64,000 bases of DNA from Candidatus Dojkabacteria bacterium (GCA_016932785.1 JAFGCJ010000002.1:496001-560000); one strand, 5' to 3'. Positions 42,334 to 51,993 are shown, counted from the first letter of the stretch. Numbers and translations: made by a program. The notes: generated by a model not told the origin, from the sequence alone.

Positions 42334-44883
42334 CTACTCAGAATTTTGAACGTCCTCTTCTACTTCCGATTCCTGCTGGTCCTCCTCATCTGGAACAATA
42401 TTTTCTACGGTTACAGTGATTCTTCCATCTCTGCTGGGCATTCTCCAGAATATCTTTGGGAACCATGACGGATAGAATTCAACCTCGGGTTCGCCAGATA
42501 CATAGTCTAACTGCTTGAGAAACTTTATTCCCTCAGCCCAACCCTTACCCTGCAGCCCTTTCTCAATTTTGGATTTATCTAACCTAGGCATTACAAACCC
42601 AGAGACAGAAACGCTCAGGACAACCTTCCCTTCATCCATAGATACGGATTTTACCTCTATCGTCTTTTCAATGTTTTCAGAAATTTCTAGATCCTCAAGG
42701 TCACTGTCTTCATCAATGCTATCAAGCAAAAGCTCTTCTATAAGTGCATCCAGTGAATTATTGTCATAATACAAAGCCGAACTCTTGGTCTTAAGGCTTA
42801 CATTAAATGTCTCTTCCTCAGCACCAGCGGGCACATCTGATTCTACATCACCATCCACTTCATTTTTTACCGACTCCGGAACAAAAAACCAACGAGATTC
42901 CTGTCCTTCCCTTTCAAGCTCTCCTTTTGCTTCATCAAATAAACTTTTTTTAAGACTGTCCGCCACTTTGTCGATATCATCCTGACTTACAACCTTGTAT
43001 TCTGTCTTACTTCCTCCCGTCAAAGGATTTAAATTCTTCGCGCTTACTTGTCCAAGATCATAACTACCAACCTGAAGCGTAGTATTTGCCTCAAGATTAT
43101 ATTCTTCTCCCACTTCCGCAGCTACAACTGTCCCATCTGCCTGAGTCATAGGAGCAAAGTCAGGTTTCGCCAAAGTAACCGCACCCTGAAGTATAAAGTT
43201 GAGTCCGCCATTGGAAAGTACTGTTCCCGAAGGAACAACAACCTCTTCGTCAGTTGTATTAAACAGAGTCACCGTCCCCGATGCTTTCTCCCCTCTTGCC
43301 GCGGTACCCGTAGCAGTCCCATTGTCGGAACCATTCTTCAGAACCTCTTCTCTTTTTGCTGGAATCTTTAATTCCTCCTTATCCCGTTCATCAACCGATG
43401 TCAAAGCAATAATCTCTCCCTCATATTCCACTGAAATACTCTCTACCTTTACTTCCGCAATAACCTCCGGAAGATACCAAATCAAAAATGCCATCAAAAC
43501 AACAACGATAACAAGAACAGGTATCAAAATCTTGGTCGCATTTTTTCCTTTAAGAAAAACTTTGATCTTTTGAATTAAACCTGAAATGAATGATCCCGCG
43601 ACTCCCAATCCTTTTTTCAAACCATCACCTGCTCCAGACATTACTCCACCCGATTTTTGTTCCGGAGGCATTCTACCTGAGTCAGGAACTCCGGTATCTC
43701 TTTTAGGAGGTAAATCATCAAAAGATGAAACCTTTTTAGCACCCACGGCTTCATAACTAGCAAAATCCCTTCCAACCAAACTCCGTGTCTTTTCTACCGG
43801 TTCAGAAGGTACAGATTTTATCTTTCCAACCGGCTTCTCCTTAGAAACAGAACCCGCCAGACTGGACGAATCCAAACTCTGTTTTGCCAGCGGTGGTTCA
43901 ACACCAGGCGACATAGAAGACACCTCCGGTCCAGAGGCAGCACTAACCTCTCCGGCTGACATACCAGCCCCAACAGCACCACCTATTGAACCTGACACCT
44001 TTGAGCCTCCGGACATAGTAGAGCTATCTACCGTCATTTGGAAATCGCCATCACTGACCTCGCGAACTGAGGTCTGTTTTTGAGCTTCTACTTTCGTTTC
44101 GGAAGGCGTATCTTGTCCCCCCGCTGTGTCTTCCACAGAGTCTTCAAAATCAAGTTTCTCATCAGTACTGGATTCTTCAGTTTCAACATCATCAACTTCC
44201 TGACCCGGAACACCTTGAGACTCTTCAGGTGAGGTTATTTTTTCTTTCATACTAACCACATCCTCTGGTTTTTCTGTATTCTCAATCTTTTCTGGCCCCA
44301 AATCTTCACCAGTTTTCACACTTTCAACATCTATCTTCTCTTCCAAGCCCTTCTTTTTTCTATCTTCAGCAAGTTTGCTGGATTGTTCCCAATCACCGTC
44401 CTCAACCGAATTCATAGACGGCTTAGCAACAAGACCTGCCAGGGAAGCCATTCTCTGCCCCGTTTTATCATCAGTAACAAGCAGGATATTCTTCTTTAAA
44501 GCATCAGCAGCACGGACAATTAGATTCATAGAAACCGTACTGACCAGAAGATCACTTCCCGCTGGAATAGATATCACTATCCTATTCGAGGGACTATCCT
44601 GGATTTTCTCAAGTAAGAAAGGTATCTCATCCTCAACATCTGTAATGATTTTAAAAACTGAATTATCGGCTGATTTAGTGATTACTTGGGATTTATCTGA
44701 AGCCCCAACTGAACCCTTATTTTCCTTAACAGTTTTTTTTACTCCTGTTTCTTTCTTTTCTATTTTCTTCTCAGACTTAACCTTTTGATCATCACCCTTA
44801 CCAGATTTACCAGAAGGCTTCTCCTTTGGGGTGGACGATTTAACACTTTTCTTTTTGGTCTTTTCTTTATCTTCTTTTGGCAC
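42334..44883 (-). CDS. Large single-pass membrane protein, CPR type, unknown function
   Basis: 849 aa. Residues 1-70 are Lys/Ser-rich. About 75-160 is a folded domain (FKIITDVEDEIPFLLEKIQDS, NRIVISIPAGSDLL, ADALKKNILLVTDDKTGQRMASLAGL in segments). About 165-435 is low-complexity Ser/Glu/Pro. One membrane segment (KILIPVLVIVVVLMAFLIWYLP, about 467-488) precedes an external part with a baseplate-J-like pattern (GTVTLFNTTDEEVVVPSGTVLSNGGLNFIL in segments). It is followed upstream by the FtsA/PilM-like gene, 10 nt away. The likely role is in envelope or pilus-related structure. Confidence 0.7.
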   Translation of the reverse strand: MPKEDKEKTKKKSVKSSTPKEKPSGKSGKGDDQKVKSEKKIEKKETGVKKTVKENKGSVGASDKSQVITKSADNSVFKIITDVEDEIPFLLEKIQDSPSNRIVISIPAGSDLLVSTVSMNLIVRAADALKKNILLVTDDKTGQRMASLAGLVAKPSMNSVEDGDWEQSSKLAEDRKKKGLEEKIDVESVKTGEDLGPEKIENTEKPEDVVSMKEKITSPEESQGVPGQEVDDVETEESSTDEKLDFEDSVEDTAGGQDTPSETKVEAQKQTSVREVSDGDFQMTVDSSTMSGGSKVSGSIGGAVGAGMSAGEVSAASGPEVSSMSPGVEPPLAKQSLDSSSLAGSVSKEKPVGKIKSVPSEPVEKTRSLVGRDFASYEAVGAKKVSSFDDLPPKRDTGVPDSGRMPPEQKSGGVMSGAGDGLKKGLGVAGSFISGLIQKIKVFLKGKNATKILIPVLVIVVVLMAFLIWYLPEVIAEVKVESISVEYEGEIIALTSVDERDKEELKIPAKREEVLKNGSDNGTATGTAARGEKASGTVTLFNTTDEEVVVPSGTVLSNGGLNFILQGAVTLAKPDFAPMTQADGTVVAAEVGEEYNLEANTTLQVGSYDLGQVSAKNLNPLTGGSKTEYKVVSQDDIDKVADSLKKSLFDEAKGELEREGQESRWFFVPESVKNEVDGDVESDVPAGAEEETFNVSLKTKSSALYYDNNSLDALIEELLLDSIDEDSDLEDLEISENIEKTIEVKSVSMDEGKVVLSVSVSGFVMPRLDKSKIEKGLQGKGWAEGIKFLKQLDYVSGEPEVEFYPSWFPKIFWRMPSRDGRITVTVENIVPDEEDQQESEVEEDVQNSE

Positions 44884-44893
44884 AGATTATAGA

Positions 44894-46138
44894 TTAAACA
44901 ACTAAATGCCTGTCCGGGTATCTGATTTTATCCCAAGTGAAGCGTGCAAGACCAGCAGGTGTAATATCCATTGAATCCTTAAGTTGCTGATGTTTGTCGA
45001 AGACCATATCAAGCTTATCCGGAGTTACTACTAAAATCTTAGGAAATCTCATAAAATCAAGTTTCTGGGTCCAAGGATACTCCATAAGAGCACTTCTGAG
45101 ATCAGGAAGCATCGCTCCACCTCCACATAGATACATATACGAAGGATACTGTTCTATATCCTCCATACCTTCAAGTGCTATTTTAAGTCCCTCAACCCAA
45201 ACCGGAATATCCTTGTTCAAGGACTTTTTTACCTTATCGGCAATCTTTTCATCAAGTTCACCATCTGAATATTTTATCTTTCTAGCCTCAGCATGTCTGT
45301 AATCAAGATTCATATCTTTGGCTATTCTCTTAGTAAATACTCTTCCGCCAAAAGCAAAAATCTGAGTATCCAGCACATTTCCGTTCTGAACCAACGCAAC
45401 ATCGGTTGTGCCCCCACCAATATCAACAAAAATACCACTAAAGTTCTTGTCAGTTGAACCAGAAAAAGCCCGTGCAACAGCAAAAGGCTGAGAAACAATA
45501 CCAGTAATCTGAAGATTCAAACTATCTGCAACTTTTCTCAAAGCATCCAGATAAGTCTTGGGTCCAAATGACGCGTAGAAGTGAAGCCTCACCTGTTTAC
45601 CGGTAAAACCAGTAAGCGAGTCCACTGGCATTCCTCCTATTTCCGCTCCAGTAATCGTAAGGTGTAAAACTTCTATATCATCTGGATCCATGGCATATTT
45701 TGAAGCAAGTTCGTTTCGGCCCGATTCAAAAATATTCTCCTTAACCTGATCGAAAATCTCAGACTGCTCACGATAATCAACCTCTTTTGCAGCTCTCTCT
45801 TCTCTATCATAATTAACAACAATAGAAACCCCATGGATAAGCTCCCCAGCAATACCCATTACAACTTTCTGAGGATAATCCTTTTGATCAATCTCACTGG
45901 TCACTTCATTAAAACCAAGCTTACAGTTTTCAATTACAGTATCAAGAGATTGGATAACCCCACTTTTCATTGCATGCTGTTGTTGGAAGATCCTAGATGA
46001 GCGCAAAATATGTACTCCCATCTCACTGCACCTAAACATCATCGTCTTCAGGACTTCGGTGCCTATATCTACAGCGAGAAGAAGCTCATCCGTAAACTTC
46101 GGTTTTGGCGGTTCACTTCTTAAAAACGGCAGTTTCAT
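44894..46138 (-). CDS. FtsA/PilM-like actin-fold ATPase
   Basis: 414 aa from ATG 46138 (MKLPFLRSEPPKPKF). Phosphate-1 loop LLLAVDIGTEVLKTM (about 18-32), SHS2/1C-like domain (MGIAGELIHGVSI, about 95-180), phosphate-2 IFVDIGGGTTDVALV (about 236-250), adenosine motif LCGGGAMLPDL (about 345-355). It resembles FtsA and PilM. No separate FtsZ gene or pilus cluster lies in the window, so division or pilus function cannot be decided. Its partner may be the adjacent 849-aa membrane protein. Confidence 0.85.
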   Translation of the reverse strand: MKLPFLRSEPPKPKFTDELLLAVDIGTEVLKTMMFRCSEMGVHILRSSRIFQQQHAMKSGVIQSLDTVIENCKLGFNEVTSEIDQKDYPQKVVMGIAGELIHGVSIVVNYDREERAAKEVDYREQSEIFDQVKENIFESGRNELASKYAMDPDDIEVLHLTITGAEIGGMPVDSLTGFTGKQVRLHFYASFGPKTYLDALRKVADSLNLQITGIVSQPFAVARAFSGSTDKNFSGIFVDIGGGTTDVALVQNGNVLDTQIFAFGGRVFTKRIAKDMNLDYRHAEARKIKYSDGELDEKIADKVKKSLNKDIPVWVEGLKIALEGMEDIEQYPSYMYLCGGGAMLPDLRSALMEYPWTQKLDFMRFPKILVVTPDKLDMVFDKHQQLKDSMDITPAGLARFTWDKIRYPDRHLVV

Positions 46139-46144
46139 GTCAAT

Positions 46145-46153
46145 AGTATAGCA
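46145..46153 (-). promoter_or_regulatory. Extended -10 promoter of the FtsA/PilM-like gene (leaderless)
   Basis: Minus-strand TGC-TATACT (TATACT is the complement of 46145-46150); the ATG at 46138 is 6 nt beyond, so the predicted +1 is the A of ATG. Confidence 0.6.
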
Positions 46154-46211
46154 TAGTTTTGGTGACAAACCAGTCAAGAACTAATGGTAGAACCAAAAGA
46201 CATTTATGGGA

Positions 46212-46217
46212 TATAAT
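46212..46217 (+). promoter_or_regulatory. -10 element of the glycosyltransferase gene (leaderless)
   Basis: TATAAT at 46212-46217; the ATG at 46226 is 8 nt downstream. The -35 is weak. It is divergent from the FtsA/PilM-like promoter, about 60 nt away. Confidence 0.55.
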
Positions 46218-46225
46218 TGGGACAC

Positions 46226-47812
46226 ATGAAAAGAATTAGACCTTACAATACTGAAAGAAAGTCGTTCTTCTGGTATAAAATAATTCCTGGAATCATCACC
46301 GTCGTAATACTTACCTCCCCTTTGTGGACATCCTTGCTCGGAATATATGAGGCACTAATAATATATCTTGCTTTTCTTGCAACCTATATTCTATATAAGG
46401 CCGTACAACACTCAATTGCAAGTGTTCTTGGCTATAAAAAGATGGTCAGAGATAAGAAACGAGATTGGAGTAAGGATTTACTCAAAATCGATTTTGACAA
46501 TCTAGAAAGTAAAAAGGATTTACCCAATGACCTGTCTCAAATTTACCACCTATTTTTTTACCCAATATATAAAGAATCATACAGTGATCTAAAGAAAGGC
46601 ATCGAGTCAATAGTAAATCAGGATTATCCCTACCCTAAAAGGATAATTTTCGTGGCAGCGGTCGAAGAAAGAGCCGGTCCAGAACAAAAGGAGATAGTAA
46701 AAAAATTAAAGAAAGAATACCAGGACAAAGTCTACGGATTCTGGGACTACTACCATCCGGAGAATATCGAAGGAGAGATAAAGGGCGATGCATGTTCTAA
46801 TCTAAGATGGGCGGCAAGACATGCATCGAAGGACCTTCAAAGCCATAACATAGATTCTAGACACGTCATCTTTACAAAGGCAGATGCAGATACAAGGTTT
46901 CATAAAAAATTCTTTTCTGCCCTTACTTATACATACATAACGGCAGATAAAAGGTACCAAAAATTCTACTCTCCTGCAGTAATCATCTACTCAAACAACA
47001 TATGGAAGGTTCCCGGACTAGTACGCCTTTTCAGTATGAGCCTGACCTTGAGCATTGTTGCAGAGTGGGTTTACGAGAAGAGACTAAAGCAAAGTTTCAC
47101 CTGTTACAGCGCAAATTTTCATCTTCTAGAAAGGATCGATTTCTGGGATCCCACAACAGGAGCTGAAGATACTTATTTTTACTGGAATGCCTTTCTTCAT
47201 CTAAATGGTGACTTTCAGGGAGAATGTTTCTTCCTTCCAGTAACAATGGACGCCGTGGAAGGAACAGATCTTCTTTCATCCCTGACTTCTCTCTACAAGC
47301 AACAACTCCGCTGGGGCTGGGGGGTGATTCTCATGCCTATAGCTATTCAGGGAATGCTATGGAATAAAAAGATTCCTGTATCAATGAAGATTTCCAAGTT
47401 TGCACTTCTAGCCAGGATCTACAACTTCACAATAACAATGAGCACACTTCTGTCCTTTGCAATGCCTGTTCTAAACCTTATTAACAATGAACTCGAATAT
47501 TCTTCAATCGCATATCTTCTGCCAAAAACTGTAAGCTACATGATGATGGCAAGTCTATTATTTCAGATACCATCCAAGTACTACCTCTGGAGATACTACG
47601 GATCCCCCCCAAAGGAGAAATCACTACTCTTCAAAATATGGTGGTGGGGAGTTGAGCATTTTCTGATGTTCATAAACATCTGGACCTATTACCTAATACC
47701 AAGGCTACATGCACAGTACGAAGTAACACTTGGTAAGCAAAGGAAGAAGTTCTTCATCTCGGTTGAAGGAAGACAGAAAAAAATCAACAGCAAATCAAAA
47801 ACACTTCCCTAG
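46226..47812 (+). CDS. Membrane-bound family 2 glycosyltransferase
   Basis: 528 aa. Two membrane segments near the start (about 17-60), a GT-A domain with IYHLFFYPIYKESYSDLKKGIESIVNQDY in segments, the DxD-like TKADADT (about 215), acceptor-site GAEDTYFYWN, and QQLRWGWGV as the Q-x-x-R-W motif (about 365). Four or more membrane segments close the protein. It probably adds or polymerises sugars for surface glycans. ATG 46226 is preferred over TTG 46217, which lies within the -10. It converges on RNase J with a 4-nt overlap. Confidence 0.88.
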   Translation: MKRIRPYNTERKSFFWYKIIPGIITVVILTSPLWTSLLGIYEALIIYLAFLATYILYKAVQHSIASVLGYKKMVRDKKRDWSKDLLKIDFDNLESKKDLPNDLSQIYHLFFYPIYKESYSDLKKGIESIVNQDYPYPKRIIFVAAVEERAGPEQKEIVKKLKKEYQDKVYGFWDYYHPENIEGEIKGDACSNLRWAARHASKDLQSHNIDSRHVIFTKADADTRFHKKFFSALTYTYITADKRYQKFYSPAVIIYSNNIWKVPGLVRLFSMSLTLSIVAEWVYEKRLKQSFTCYSANFHLLERIDFWDPTTGAEDTYFYWNAFLHLNGDFQGECFFLPVTMDAVEGTDLLSSLTSLYKQQLRWGWGVILMPIAIQGMLWNKKIPVSMKISKFALLARIYNFTITMSTLLSFAMPVLNLINNELEYSSIAYLLPKTVSYMMMASLLFQIPSKYYLWRYYGSPPKEKSLLFKIWWWGVEHFLMFINIWTYYLIPRLHAQYEVTLGKQRKKFFISVEGRQKKINSKSKTLP

Positions 47813-49485
47813 TCAATCTCTGTTACAACAACAGGATAGCGGTCAATTTTCTTACTTATCATCTTCGAGACAGTCTTATTTATCAAATCCTGAAGCTGAC
47901 TCACGCCTTCTTTCTTGTTTCTTCCTGTACTCCCTCTCCTCCAGGATTCATATGTATCCTGAACCTGTCTTTCTATCTCCTGGAATAGCTTATTATTATC
48001 CTTAACATAAACAAATCCACGCGAAATAATGGACGGTCTGCCAATGATTTTGTTTGACTTATCCAACTTAACAAACACAATAACTATTCCATGATCAGAT
48101 ATCCTTCTTCTTTCTTCAATAACAACTCTTGCCGATTCCCCAATACTTCTTCCTTCAACATAGATTTCCTTGCAGGGGAATTTCTTATCCTTATTCCACC
48201 GACCGGTCTTAGTATTATAAACAAATCTCTGCCCTGTTTCGGGTAAACGAATATCGTTCTTCTTCATTCCCCACTTGTTCAATAAGTAAGCCATTTCATG
48301 GATAAAGGAAGGCCATCCGTGAACTGGAAGGGCAAAGCGAGGCCGAATAAGTTTATACATAGTTCTCATGTCATCCTGATAACAATGGCCACTTGTATGA
48401 ACATCCATGAATGACTGGTGAATAACCTTAGCACCAAGTCTCAAGAGATCGTCTATCAAACGCTGTACAGCTATTTGATTACCAGGAATAACTGACGATG
48501 ACAAAATTATTGTATCAGTAGACTTTACTTTAATAGTCTGATGTTCTCCTTGGGCCATTCTGCTTAGTGCAGATCTCTCCTCACCCTGAGATCCTGTGGT
48601 AAGAATAAGAAGATTTTCATCTGGAACACCAGAAATATTCTTATCTGAAACAAAAAGTTTTTCATCAACATTAAGGTAACCGATCTTACGAAGCAGTCTT
48701 ACCATTGTTTTCATACTATATCCTGTAACAACAACCTTTCTCTTGTACTTCTTTGCAATTTCCATCAATGAATACAACCTGGTCCCAAGGGACGAGAAGG
48801 TTGAGGCAATTACCCGACCTCTAGCACGTTTTACTATCTTTTCAAGAATGTTTTTTATCTCTGTCTCAGATTTAGACTTACCGCTCAGATAGACATTTGT
48901 ACTATCAAAACAAGCTAAATCTACTCCTTCGTCACCAATCTTTTTAAGTTGTTCGTAATCAGGTTCAGGCTCATTAACCGGCTCATCATCAAATTTATAG
49001 TCACCCGTATGAAATATATTTCCAGATGCCGTCTTAACCAAAATCGAGCTAGATTGGGGAATTGAGTGAGTAATTGGAACAAACCTTACCTTCATATTAC
49101 CAATCTGGATATCCTTACTATGATCAACCTTCACCATTTTAACTCTCTTATCCAAACCAAATTCCTTTAGCTTTTCTTCCAAGAACATCAAAGTGAATTC
49201 CCTGCCATAAATCGTAGGAAATCCAAGTTCCTCAATAAGGTACGGGATTGCACCTATATGGTCTAGATGGGCATGAGTCAGAACAATCCCTTTAATTTGA
49301 TCCTTCCTTTTCCTGAGATAGTCTACATCGGGGATAAGATAATCTATTCCAAATTGATCATCATCAGGAATTGTAAGTCCTAAATCTATAACAAGAATCT
49401 CCTTGTCATATTCGACAACATAACAGTTTCTATTTATATCCTCTACTCCTCCAAGGGGAATAAAGGCCAATTCTTTCTTTTTCAT
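47809..49485 (-). CDS. rnj: Ribonuclease J
   Basis: Metallo-beta-lactamase/beta-CASP nuclease with 5'-3' exo- and endonuclease activity, central to mRNA decay where RNase E is lacking. The 558 aa show HAHLDH (71-76), FHTGDYKFD, beta-CASP motifs FDSTN and TTGSQGE, the C-terminal H in PVHGWP, and a C-terminal domain of about 100 residues. Because pnp is also present, RNA turnover here is likely RNase J plus PNPase. Confidence 0.95.
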   Translation of the reverse strand: MKKKELAFIPLGGVEDINRNCYVVEYDKEILVIDLGLTIPDDDQFGIDYLIPDVDYLRKRKDQIKGIVLTHAHLDHIGAIPYLIEELGFPTIYGREFTLMFLEEKLKEFGLDKRVKMVKVDHSKDIQIGNMKVRFVPITHSIPQSSSILVKTASGNIFHTGDYKFDDEPVNEPEPDYEQLKKIGDEGVDLACFDSTNVYLSGKSKSETEIKNILEKIVKRARGRVIASTFSSLGTRLYSLMEIAKKYKRKVVVTGYSMKTMVRLLRKIGYLNVDEKLFVSDKNISGVPDENLLILTTGSQGEERSALSRMAQGEHQTIKVKSTDTIILSSSVIPGNQIAVQRLIDDLLRLGAKVIHQSFMDVHTSGHCYQDDMRTMYKLIRPRFALPVHGWPSFIHEMAYLLNKWGMKKNDIRLPETGQRFVYNTKTGRWNKDKKFPCKEIYVEGRSIGESARVVIEERRRISDHGIVIVFVKLDKSNKIIGRPSIISRGFVYVKDNNKLFQEIERQVQDTYESWRRGSTGRNKKEGVSQLQDLINKTVSKMISKKIDRYPVVVTEID

Positions 49486-49650
49486 TTAACATTAAACAAC
49501 TAACATAATATTCAATCTTTTTCCAATGCATTATAAATACAAAAGTAAAATATTGCACGGAAAGATACTAGCCTAAACGGTCGGAAATTAATAACGACGC
49601 AGAAAATTAATACGTTCTGAAGGGCAGAAATCTATATTTTTCCAGGTTAC

Positions 49651-49878
49651 TTAGTCAATCGAGACAATCACGTAGTCAACAGCACCACCTAATGTTTGGA
49701 CAGAGACGGTATCCTCTACCCTCTTGTTCATCAACGCCTTCCCAACAGGAGAATTTTGAGAAATCTTATTCTCTGTTGTGTCCACCTCACCAGGTCTGAC
49801 GATCCTGAGTGTACGCTTTTTGTGGTCGCACTGAATAGTTACCTTGGAGTAAAGATGAACCGATTGTTCTTCTTTCAT
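49651..49878 (-). CDS. Stand-alone GreA/GreB C-terminal domain protein
   Basis: 75 aa comprising only the FKBP-like domain of transcript-cleavage factors: VTIQCDHKKRTLRIVRPGEVDTTENKISQNSPVGKALMNKRVEDTVSV in segments, then a hydrophobic last strand. The coiled-coil N-terminal finger that enters the polymerase channel is missing, as in Rnk-type proteins. It might bind RNA polymerase without cleavage activity. An operator-like palindrome lies over its promoter. Confidence 0.8.
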   Translation of the reverse strand: MKEEQSVHLYSKVTIQCDHKKRTLRIVRPGEVDTTENKISQNSPVGKALMNKRVEDTVSVQTLGGAVDYVIVSID

Positions 49879-49900
49879 AGATAACTGGGATCTAAGCTAA

Positions 49901-49937
49901 TTGTGTTATTATAACACAAAATTATATCTGTCGTCAA
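49901..49937 (-). promoter_or_regulatory. Promoter and overlapping 19-bp palindrome upstream of the GreA-like gene
   Basis: Minus-strand TTGACG (complement of 49932-49937), 18-nt spacer, TATAAT (complement of 49908-49913). The perfect palindrome TTGTGTTAT-T-ATAACACAA (49901-49919) spans the -10 and the start region, the arrangement of a repressor site. The TrmB-like gene at 50095 is divergent and could supply the regulator. Confidence 0.65.
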
Positions 49938-50036
49938 ATCAGAACACCACGACCAAATTAATCTTTGTTACATGACGGTGTCACAAATCAAGGCATATAA
50001 AGCTTTACAGAGACTATGTTTTAAGATCCTGAAATA

Positions 50037-50045
50037 TGTTATAAT
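50037..50045 (+). promoter_or_regulatory. Extended -10 promoter of the second TrmB-like gene
   Basis: TGT-TATAAT (50037-50045) with no clear -35; the leader to the ATG at 50095 would be about 43 nt, A-rich, without an obvious Shine-Dalgarno sequence. Confidence 0.55.
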
Positions 50046-50094
50046 CAACTAACATTTCTTTTCATAAAGAAAATAAAGTGTTAAAAAACAATAA

Positions 50095-50868
50095 ATGCCT
50101 AAACCTGACGCGAAAATCAACGCTTTTCTTAAGAATTTTGATCTTTCTGATATAGAGATCGATTTATACACCGGTTTACTCGAAACAGGCCCTACCACCG
50201 TACTGGAACTTTCTAAGCATGTAGATATTAAAAGAACAACTGCACATGTAAATATTGAAAACCTCATACAGAAGGGCTTCGTTGCTCAGACTCAAAAAGG
50301 GGCGAGAAGAAAAATTCTTGCAGAACCCCCGGAAAAACTAGAAACAATATTGAACAACAAGAAGCAAAAGATTAAAGAACTGGAGCAGACTCTTCCAGAT
50401 GTCATTGACCAAATAAATCAAACTACAATAGAAAGTACAACCAAAACCTCAGTCAGATATTACGAGGGAGAAGAAGGATTCAGGAAGGTGAGCGATAGGT
50501 CTATCGAAAAAGCAGACAAGGAAATTTGTTTCATTTCTAATCTTGATGAGTGGTACAAAATCTACTCTGAGGAGTACGATAAGAAACATTACATTCCAGT
50601 AAGACTAGAGAAAGACATAAGACTGAAAATTCTCACCTTTGAAACCCCACTAACAAGAAACTTACGAAAGAAAGACGCTGAATTTAAAAGAGAAACAAGG
50701 TTTTTACCTGAAGGCACTAAACCCTTCTCCACAACAACAATGATTTATGACAAAGAGGTGAGCATAATGATATCAAGCAGCCCTTACTTATCAGTTATTA
50801 TTGAAAGTAAGGAAATACATGATACTTTCGAATCATTATATCTAGAACTTGAGAAGATCTCACATTAG
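50095..50868 (+). CDS. TrmB-like transcriptional regulator (second copy)
   Basis: 257 aa. N-terminal winged helix (FLKNFDLSDIEIDLYTGLLETGPTTVLELSKHVDIKRTTAHVNIENLIQKGFV in segments), a short coiled coil (about 85-105), and a PLD-like effector domain (VRYYEGEEGFRKVSDRSIE, IRLKILTFETPLT). It is paralogous to the gene at 39524. It is divergent from the GreA-like gene. Confidence 0.85.
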   Translation: MPKPDAKINAFLKNFDLSDIEIDLYTGLLETGPTTVLELSKHVDIKRTTAHVNIENLIQKGFVAQTQKGARRKILAEPPEKLETILNNKKQKIKELEQTLPDVIDQINQTTIESTTKTSVRYYEGEEGFRKVSDRSIEKADKEICFISNLDEWYKIYSEEYDKKHYIPVRLEKDIRLKILTFETPLTRNLRKKDAEFKRETRFLPEGTKPFSTTTMIYDKEVSIMISSSPYLSVIIESKEIHDTFESLYLELEKISH

Positions 50869-50888
50869 AGTATTCTTGGAGCCACTAT

Positions 50889-51323
50889 CTATAATCCAAG
50901 CTCAGAACGAAACTCATTAACAAGAAACTCTAGTATTCTGAGTGATTTTTTCTTGTCGTAGGAGAAAACAAGGACTAAATCTCCTTCTTTTTTATCTATT
51001 TTTTCAAAAATCTTCCGCGTTTCTCTACGATTTATGCCATATCTCGGAAGCTCATCAGAAGTAAAGAATCCACTACAACTAAAGCTTTCTTTTACTTGAT
51101 CACATAATACCCTTCCGTATTTTCTAGTATCAGAATTCTCCTTATAAAATAAACCCTCCAAGGAAGAAACTTTAGCAATAAACAAAGTCGACCCGTTTTT
51201 TTTAACAATTTCGGACCGAGTCTCGGGAAGAGTAATCTTGATTAATTTACTAACCTCCAAGCTTTTACCCTTGTTTTTCTTGAAAATTTTTCTTATTACT
51301 TCTTTAGCATTAGAATTCACCAT
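50889..51323 (-). CDS. Protein of unknown function
   Basis: 144 aa, basic, soluble, no signal or membrane segment. The first 60 residues look helical (AKEVIRKIFKKNKGKSLEVSKLI), the rest alpha/beta, ending in a LRILEFLVNEF helix. Not recognised. It converges on the TrmB-like gene and lies 13 nt downstream of the uracil-DNA glycosylase gene, so it may be co-transcribed with it. Confidence 0.65.
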   Translation of the reverse strand: MVNSNAKEVIRKIFKKNKGKSLEVSKLIKITLPETRSEIVKKNGSTLFIAKVSSLEGLFYKENSDTRKYGRVLCDQVKESFSCSGFFTSDELPRYGINRRETRKIFEKIDKKEGDLVLVFSYDKKKSLRILEFLVNEFRSELGL

Positions 51324-51336
51324 AATACTTCGGTAA

Positions 51337-51993
51337 CTACGAAAACATATCTATTTGAGAGTCTTTTCCTTCGTTCGAAGAACGCTCATCACCGTCCCCC
51401 TTTTCCTTAATAATTTCCGATACTGCATCCTCAACAGACACAGGCTTCAAGTCACCATCCAGAAATTTCTTAAGATTTGCCATATCCTCCATCAAAGTTA
51501 CTCTCATTGAGCCCTTATACAGAGCAACAGCAGGATGGTACATTACAAAATATGTCTTTCCCCCGCGCGAGTACAGTCTGCCATGTTCCTTGGAAATAGT
51601 CGTTCCAGGCAGAAACTTGTACATAGCAAATCTTCCAAGAGGTACAATGACTTCAGGATCAATTAATTCAATCTGTTTATCCAACCAAGGACGACATGCA
51701 TCCATTTCATCTTGTTGTGGATCCCGATTTCCCGGAGGTCTACACTTAACCATGTTAGCAATAAAAACCTGACTTCTCTCAAGTCCAATACTCTTCAGAA
51801 GCTCATCAAGAAATCGTCCTGCAGGCCCAACAAAAGGTCTTCCGGTTTCGTCTTCCACTTTACCCGGACCCTCCCCTATAAACATAATGCTTGCATCTTC
51901 TGCGCCTTCTCCGGGAACGACCTGGGTAGCACCGGATCTTAATCTACACTTTTCGCACTTCAAACATTCTTCGTGCAACTCCTTAAGAGTCAT
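51337..51993 (-). CDS. Uracil-DNA glycosylase, family 4 (iron-sulfur)
   Basis: Removes uracil from DNA. The 218 aa show the 4Fe-4S ligands C13, C16, C84, C100 at family-4 spacing, motif GEGPG (40-44), the phosphate-binding GRPFVGPAGRFLDELL (51-66) and the YHPAVAL motif near 155. A C-terminal acidic tail (about 180-218) is extra. It has typical family length. Confidence 0.93.
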   Translation of the reverse strand: MTLKELHEECLKCEKCRLRSGATQVVPGEGAEDASIMFIGEGPGKVEDETGRPFVGPAGRFLDELLKSIGLERSQVFIANMVKCRPPGNRDPQQDEMDACRPWLDKQIELIDPEVIVPLGRFAMYKFLPGTTISKEHGRLYSRGGKTYFVMYHPAVALYKGSMRVTLMEDMANLKKFLDGDLKPVSVEDAVSEIIKEKGDGDERSSNEGKDSQIDMFS

